Below are positions 49,044 to 52,020 of a DNA stretch of 52,020 nucleotides, in pieces. The stretch spans positions 1 to 52,020 of the IMG/VR virus record IMGVR_UViG_3300034375_010259; one strand, given 5' to 3'. Each line of letters opens with the position of its first letter. Positions within the stretch are counted from its first letter, which is position 1. The position numbers and the translations under genes were made by a program. Below the pieces are notes generated by a model that ran no database searches, was not told where the DNA came from, and saw only the letters and a program-made list of their open reading frames with translations. The stretch comes from a virus.

Positions 49044-49595
49044 TTAAGGCTTGTTCGGGTTTTGTTGCCCATTAGCGTTTCCATTACCGTTGCCAGGGCT
49101 TTGTTGACCGTCATTGCCTTCACTGCCGTCAGTAGCTCCACCGCCTTCAGTACCGTCAGTAGCTTCATTGCCATTAGACTGTGAGTCTAAAAAATCCGTT
49201 AAATTATCAATACAATTCTGCTGATCCGCTTCCTCCGTGTACTGATCCTCGCAAAAACTTACAACGCCTTCCAAGTTAAGGGAAACTTCCGAGTCAAAAA
49301 AGCCTAACGCAGCCATAAAGCAATCATTACTCTCTTCCGTACCTTCACCAAACCGTCGATCGCATGTATCAGATACTTTATCGAAATCCATGACAAACTC
49401 TACCGGATCTGCATTGACCTGAATATCTTCAAATTCTACTTTGTCTATAGTAAGCCGACTTTCGCCTTGATTGGCTACGGTAATCTTTTCCGGAGTTCCG
49501 GAGATCTTGTGTTTAATACCACATGACGAGAATCCTAAAGCGGCTACGCCAATAAGCATGATTTTCATTTGTAATTTTTTAGTTTTTAAGTTCAT
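49044..49595 (-). CDS. Probable lipoprotein with low-complexity acidic/Gly tail
   Basis: A 183-residue protein with AAGGAG before its ATG. Signal: basic start, IMLIGVAALGFSSC with the lipid Cys25. Then a beta segment (KITVANQGESRLTIDKVEFE) and an acidic domain with paired Cys, ending in a low-complexity tail (TDGTEGGGATDGSEGNDGQQ, then GNGNGNANG). Phage lipoproteins of this size often block the receptor (superinfection exclusion). It has its own TTGACA promoter. Confidence 0.55.
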   Translation of the reverse strand: MNLKTKKLQMKIMLIGVAALGFSSCGIKHKISGTPEKITVANQGESRLTIDKVEFEDIQVNADPVEFVMDFDKVSDTCDRRFGEGTEESNDCFMAALGFFDSEVSLNLEGVVSFCEDQYTEEADQQNCIDNLTDFLDSQSNGNEATDGTEGGGATDGSEGNDGQQSPGNGNGNANGQQNPNKP

Positions 49596-49615
49596 TTTAA
49601 CTCCTTGGTAGGTTA

Positions 49616-49645
49616 TAGATTAGCAGATTTTTCAGGAGTTGTCAA
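49616..49645 (-). promoter_or_regulatory. Extended -10 promoter for the lipoprotein gene
   Basis: On the minus strand a perfect TTGACA (49645-49640) and, 17 bases on, a -10 region preceded by TGC. The three GACCGTC repeats lie about 50-105 bases upstream. Confidence 0.55.
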
Positions 49646-49693
49646 CTGTTTTTTAGGCTTTTTGGGCTTTTTTGGGCTTTTTTAGGCTTGGAT

Positions 49694-49775
49694 GACCGTC
49701 AATAGCTTTTAAGCTTTAGTGACCGTCAATAGCTTTTAAGCTTTAGTGACCGTCAATAGCTTCTAAGCTTTATAG
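49694..49775 (-). repeat. 27-bp tandem repeats of the GACCGTCAATAGC element
   Basis: Copies start at 49694, 49721 and 49748, 27 bp apart, and each continues CTTTTAAGCTTTAG or similar. They fill the gap between the gene at 49786 and the lipoprotein promoter. Confidence 0.9.
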
Positions 49776-49785
49776 CTTTTAAACT

Positions 49786-50196
49786 TTACTTCTTCCTAGG
49801 ATTCTTATGAGTATAATCTTTCGATTCAAACATCGGACACCAATCATAATGCTGGCTCGGATTGGCTTTCGGATACAACTTCAAAACTCCACAAACGCAT
49901 TTAGACTTCAACGGCTTTGAATCTGGACTGTAGTCTCCAAAGTCTAATAGTCTTTCAAATTCATCCAGTAATTCGTCATCCCCCATGCGTTGGTAGACTT
50001 GATAACTCTGAAAAAGTATCCACATTGGAAGTCCGTTGTCAGGCTGTACTTGTATCGAAGCTCCCGATTTGTTTATAACTTTGCCTTGCATGACTTTCTG
50101 GACGCTATTAAAGATTTGAACATAATCCCCAATGCTTATTTTGTCCATGTCCAGGATAAACTTAAACTTTGATTGTACAGAACTATAATTATTCAT
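49786..50196 (-). CDS. Zn-motif protein with SH3-like N-terminus
   Basis: A 136-residue protein with AAGGA before its ATG. ISIGDYVQIFNSVQKVMQGK and GASIQVQPDNGLPMWI look like an SH3-type barrel. CVCG and HYDWCP near the end give the CxC...HxxWC zinc site of the protein at 44762-45061. The two are paralogues 5 kb apart. Function unknown. Confidence 0.55.
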   Translation of the reverse strand: MNNYSSVQSKFKFILDMDKISIGDYVQIFNSVQKVMQGKVINKSGASIQVQPDNGLPMWILFQSYQVYQRMGDDELLDEFERLLDFGDYSPDSKPLKSKCVCGVLKLYPKANPSQHYDWCPMFESKDYTHKNPRKK

Positions 50197-50219
50197 TTAT
50201 GTCCTTTTTAGGCTTTAGT

Positions 50220-50300
50220 GACCGTCAATAGCTTTTAAGCTTTATAGCTTTTAAGCTTTATAGCTTTTAAGCTTTATAGCTTTTAAGCTTTATAGTTTTT
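50220..50300 (-). repeat. GACCGTC element plus 16-bp tandem repeats
   Basis: GACCGTCAATAGC at 50220 is followed by about four copies of a 16-bp unit TTTTAAGCTTTATAGC. On the minus strand the array lies just upstream of the gene at 50196. AAGCTT palindromes occur in each unit. Confidence 0.9.
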
Positions 50301-50305
50301 AAACT

Positions 50306-50398
50306 TTACTTCTTTCCAATTGGCGTTTTCATTAAACACAACGCTGGCTTAACAGGATATAAAATATCTCCCACAGTCATTTTGTTATCACAAACCAC
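50306..50398 (-). CDS. Possible 24-30-residue protein
   Basis: The frame MTVGDILYPVKPALCLMKTP starts at ATG 50380, or at GTG 50398 behind AAAGGG. The frame remains open further upstream with protein-like sequence (CNILNTCKGYF) but without a normal start, so it may be the remnant of a longer gene or use an unusual start. Low confidence. Confidence 0.35.
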   Translation of the reverse strand: MVCDNKMTVGDILYPVKPALCLMKTPIGKK

Positions 50399-50432
50399 AT
50401 CATTAAAATACCCTTTACAAGTATTTAATATA

Positions 50433-50792
50433 TTACAACCCTACGTCTAATAAAACAAGATAAACTTTCTTACCATCATGATGCACTATCGAAGGAAACC
50501 CGTAAAGAGTTTGAAACTCCTTCCACTGCTTACCAGTCTTCGGAAGCTCTACTTGCTTTTCCAGGTCGTAATTATCTAACAACTCCTTTTCAAGTTCATC
50601 ACAAGCCGTATGCATTTCTCTACTTTTTTGATCCAACTCTTCTCTGGTTATCTCACCTTTTTTAAATCTTGTATATTCTTTCTGGTAATCATTACTAATA
50701 AGATCAAATCTTTCACGCCATTGCTCATTATAATCTTGATTATCAGCACCCTCTATAGGTCTTCCTGATTGTCTTTGTAAGGTTACTCTCAT
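50433..50792 (-). CDS. Hypothetical helical protein
   Basis: A 119-residue charged protein with a coiled coil (REELDQKSREMHTACDELEK) and a beta-like end (PSIVHHDGKKVYLVLLDVGL). AAGGAG precedes the ATG. Early operon, function unknown. Confidence 0.5.
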   Translation of the reverse strand: MRVTLQRQSGRPIEGADNQDYNEQWRERFDLISNDYQKEYTRFKKGEITREELDQKSREMHTACDELEKELLDNYDLEKQVELPKTGKQWKEFQTLYGFPSIVHHDGKKVYLVLLDVGL

Positions 50793-51055
50793 TTTAACTC
50801 CTTGGAAGTTTTTAATCGGTAGTAAATCATTACCGAAATGAATAAAATATTCGCCATGTAATTATATAGCAAGGGATTGATTCCAAAAACTTTTAAAGTA
50901 TAAACAAAAGCTAGAATCTCCCCTAAATACCATGGTACTAGCAAAGCCCACGGCACTGTACATTTTTTTGTTATGAAACATGATATAGTCTCTGGAAGTC
51001 CGCAAAAGGCTAGTAAAGCCGATCCAAGCCATCCAATAGTCTCAATTAGCTCCAT
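50789..51055 (-). CDS. SemiSWEET / PQ-loop-like membrane protein
   Basis: An 88-residue protein. I chose the ATG at 51055 because GGGAG lies 6 bases upstream. Three predicted membrane helices. ETIGWLGSALLAFCGLPETI matches the first helix and P-Q motif of SemiSWEETs, with PE instead of PQ. Then WYLGEILAFVYTL and a third helix with the conserved Asn69 (NYMANILFIS). SemiSWEETs are dimeric sugar transporters. In a phage it may serve in membrane takeover or exclusion. Confidence 0.5.
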   Translation of the reverse strand: MELIETIGWLGSALLAFCGLPETISCFITKKCTVPWALLVPWYLGEILAFVYTLKVFGINPLLYNYMANILFISVMIYYRLKTSKELK

Positions 51056-51224
51056 AAGGCGCTCCCATTTTTTTATACTCTTGAATATGCCTTTCCACTG
51101 ATTGCTCATTTTTCTTTATTAGTTCTGTAATGACCGTTCCTAGCTTTTTTCCTGGCAATAATAGGACTGTAGTGACCGTAAGTAGCAAAATACCCAAAAA
51201 CAGCTTATCATTTTTCTTTTTCAT
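51042..51224 (-). CDS. Small membrane protein
   Basis: A 60-residue protein started at the ATG behind GGGAG (51224). A basic start (KKKNDK), one membrane helix (LFLGILLLTVTTVLLLPGKK), then a charged helix. Its end overlaps the SemiSWEET-like start. The segment coding LTVTTV / GTVITE contains two variants of the ACGGTC motif found in the spacers. Confidence 0.5.
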   Translation of the reverse strand: MKKKNDKLFLGILLLTVTTVLLLPGKKLGTVITELIKKNEQSVERHIQEYKKMGAPYGAN

Positions 51225-51256
51225 AAGCGCTCCCAATAAGCTTCGCTAATAGACAT
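51221..51256 (-). CDS. Possible 11-residue leader peptide
   Basis: MSISEAYWERL is followed by TGA overlapping the ATG of the membrane protein at 51224. There is no good ribosome site, so this may be chance. Confidence 0.2.
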   Translation of the reverse strand: MSISEAYWERL

Positions 51257-51283
51257 GACCCTAGTAGCTTAAAAATTTAAAAT

Positions 51284-51352
51284 CTAAATACCAAGTTCTT
51301 CTTCAAAAATAATCATTAAAACAAAAACCACAATAAGTATAATCTTTATCAC
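51284..51352 (-). CDS. 22-residue membrane microprotein
   Basis: GGAG lies before a GTG at 51352 that overlaps the stop of the acidic gene (TAGTG). The peptide is one helix (MIKIILIVVFVLMIIF) with acidic end EEELGI, the same layout as the microprotein at 43815-43895. Confidence 0.5.
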   Translation of the reverse strand: MIKIILIVVFVLMIIFEEELGI

Positions 51353-51594
51353 TATTTCTCCTTTGCGCTATTAAGCATTTCTTCAAAATAAACATCCCAA
51401 CACATCTCATCAAAAAACTCTTCATTAAACCAATCTACATCATCATGATGAAAATACTCTCCACAATACTTATCATACTTAAACTCATCCCACAACTCGT
51501 TTAATCTATCATCGTTTTCAAACTGCCAAGCTTCAAAGTCTTTTTCCAAAACTTCAAATTCTTCTTTTGTCAGTTTCTTTAAAATTGAGTTCAT
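51352..51594 (-). CDS. Very acidic first early protein (Ocr-like candidate)
   Basis: An 80-residue protein in which 25 residues are D or E and only 9 are K or R, with many aromatic residues (DDVDWFNEEFFDEMCWDVYF). AAGGAG precedes the ATG and the best promoter of the window lies just upstream. This is the position and composition of T7 Ocr, which mimics DNA to block restriction. No sequence homology with Ocr is visible, so the role is inferred. Confidence 0.5.
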   Translation of the reverse strand: MNSILKKLTKEEFEVLEKDFEAWQFENDDRLNELWDEFKYDKYCGEYFHHDDVDWFNEEFFDEMCWDVYFEEMLNSAKEK

Positions 51595-51613
51595 TAAAAT
51601 TCTCCTTTTTAAA

Positions 51614-51642
51614 ATCTTAACATTTTATAAATTACTTGTCAA
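51614..51642 (-). promoter_or_regulatory. Strong early promoter
   Basis: On the minus strand a perfect TTGACA (51642-51637), 17-base spacer, TAAGAT (51619-51614) with an extended TG in front. It starts the acidic first early gene. Confidence 0.7.
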
Positions 51643-51719
51643 TTATTTTTAAAAAAGTTTTCCAGGAATTTTAGCCTTTTTTATTTGTTGGAGGGAAGAT
51701 TCAATAATTTTTGTTTATA

Positions 51720-51790
51720 AACAACTTTTATTAACTAAACAACTTTTATTGACTAAACAACTTTTATTGACTAAACAGAAATTATTGACG
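51720..51790. repeat. 18-bp iterons
   Basis: Three copies of ACAACTTTTATTGACTAA (the first with A for G) in direct repeat and a degenerate fourth that reads TTATTGACGAAAG. They share the core TATTGAC with the GCTATTGACGGTC spacers elsewhere. Confidence 0.9.
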
Positions 51791-51815
51791 AAAGTCGAAA
51801 AAAATTGCTTATAAT
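51785..51815 (+). promoter_or_regulatory. Rightward promoter candidate
   Basis: TTGACG (51785-51790) and a perfect TATAAT (51810-51815) with a long 19-base spacer. It points to the right end, where no gene remains, so it is meaningful only if this end joins position 1. Confidence 0.45.
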
Positions 51816-51886
51816 GATAACCATCAATATTTTTTATTTATGACCCAATAATTTTTGTCTTTTTTTTATCATAACTAATTAAAATA

Positions 51887-51916
51887 ATAGTAACATACTA
51901 TATAAATTGTTGTCAA
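51887..51916 (-). promoter_or_regulatory. Second leftward promoter candidate
   Basis: On the minus strand a perfect TTGACA (51916-51911), 18-base spacer, TACTAT (51892-51887) with TG upstream. Its transcript would cross the iterons before reaching the first early gene. Confidence 0.5.
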
Positions 51917-52020
51917 CTAGAATCTGTTTATCCAATAAATTCAGGGACTTATAACTTTTTTTTCTTTACTGTTTTTTTTCTTGACCGATTTTGATTAGAT
52001 TTAATTAAGAATTCAGCATT

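Larger units (their letters stand above)
51595..52020. promoter_or_regulatory. Right-end control region and possible replication origin
   Basis: A long non-coding, very AT-rich stretch. It holds 18-bp iterons (51720-51790), two leftward promoters (51614-51642 and 51887-51916), a rightward promoter (51785-51815), and T-runs near 51955-51980. I see no gene in it. Iterons, AT-richness and divergent promoters together fit a replication origin and master control region. Confidence 0.6.

Noticed and set aside
1-52020. CRISPR array
   Set aside because: The repeats present are adjacent tandem units or coding repeats, without regularly spaced unique spacers.
1-52020. tRNA or rRNA genes
   Set aside because: I saw no cloverleaf-like segment in any spacer; almost all spacers are too short. 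A tRNA scan would settle it.
1-52020. Integrase, repressor or other prophage genes
   Set aside because: No tyrosine or serine recombinase motif and no clear repressor seen, so a temperate lifestyle is not supported despite Leu in PolA motif B.
51595-52020. Direct terminal repeat shared with the left end
   Set aside because: The left 300 bases are C/A-rich and the right 400 AT-rich; no common stretch found by eye.

Overview
The window looks like a complete or nearly complete genome of a lytic, T7-shaped (podovirus-like) tailed phage. It is AT-rich and tightly packed. No gene runs off either end, and I see no integrase, repressor, tRNA or phage RNA polymerase. Two lipobox lipoproteins, an M23 peptidase and spanin-like proteins suggest a Gram-negative host. 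I cannot name the host or a close phage relative from the sequence alone.

Plus-strand arm (about 0.3-33.3 kb), virion and lysis genes. Order: possible small terminase, GNAT, HExxH protein, secreted ClpP-like protease, large terminase, portal, scaffold, major capsid, decoration-like protein, tail tubes A and B, a second GNAT, and three long ejection or internal virion proteins, the first ending in an S74-type chaperone. A long fibre/appendage region follows, with a 50-residue-repeat protein, a C1q-like fibre that appears to start at ATT, and several proteins sharing domains. It is interrupted by a GIY-YIG and an HNH homing endonuclease. The arm ends with a papain-like hydrolase, an XhlA-like protein and a RusA-type resolvase.

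Minus-strand arm, replication (about 33.3-40.3 kb). In transcription order: AEP-type primase, SF3-type helicase, RecE-like PDDEXK exonuclease, a small OB-like protein, family A DNA polymerase, two coiled-coil/spanin-like proteins and a second PDDEXK nuclease that converges on rusA. A sigma70-like promoter (TTGACT-17-TAGTAT) lies upstream of the primase.

Minus-strand arm, accessory and early genes (about 40.4-51.6 kb). There are some thirty small genes, mostly unrecognised. They include an M23 lipoprotein peptidase, ankyrin proteins, a DNA cytosine methyltransferase whose N-terminus is an ankyrin-gene remnant, paralogous Zn-motif proteins, a dATP/dGTP diphosphohydrolase-like protein, an acidic-tailed lipoprotein, a SemiSWEET-like membrane protein, several one-helix microproteins, and a very acidic Ocr-like first gene. 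Sigma70-like promoters recur here, some preceded by copies of GACCGTCAATAGC.

The two arms diverge from an AT-rich control region at the right end (51595-52020) holding 18-bp iterons and promoters in both directions. It makes functional sense only if the right end joins the left end, so the molecule is probably circularly permuted or assembled as a circle.
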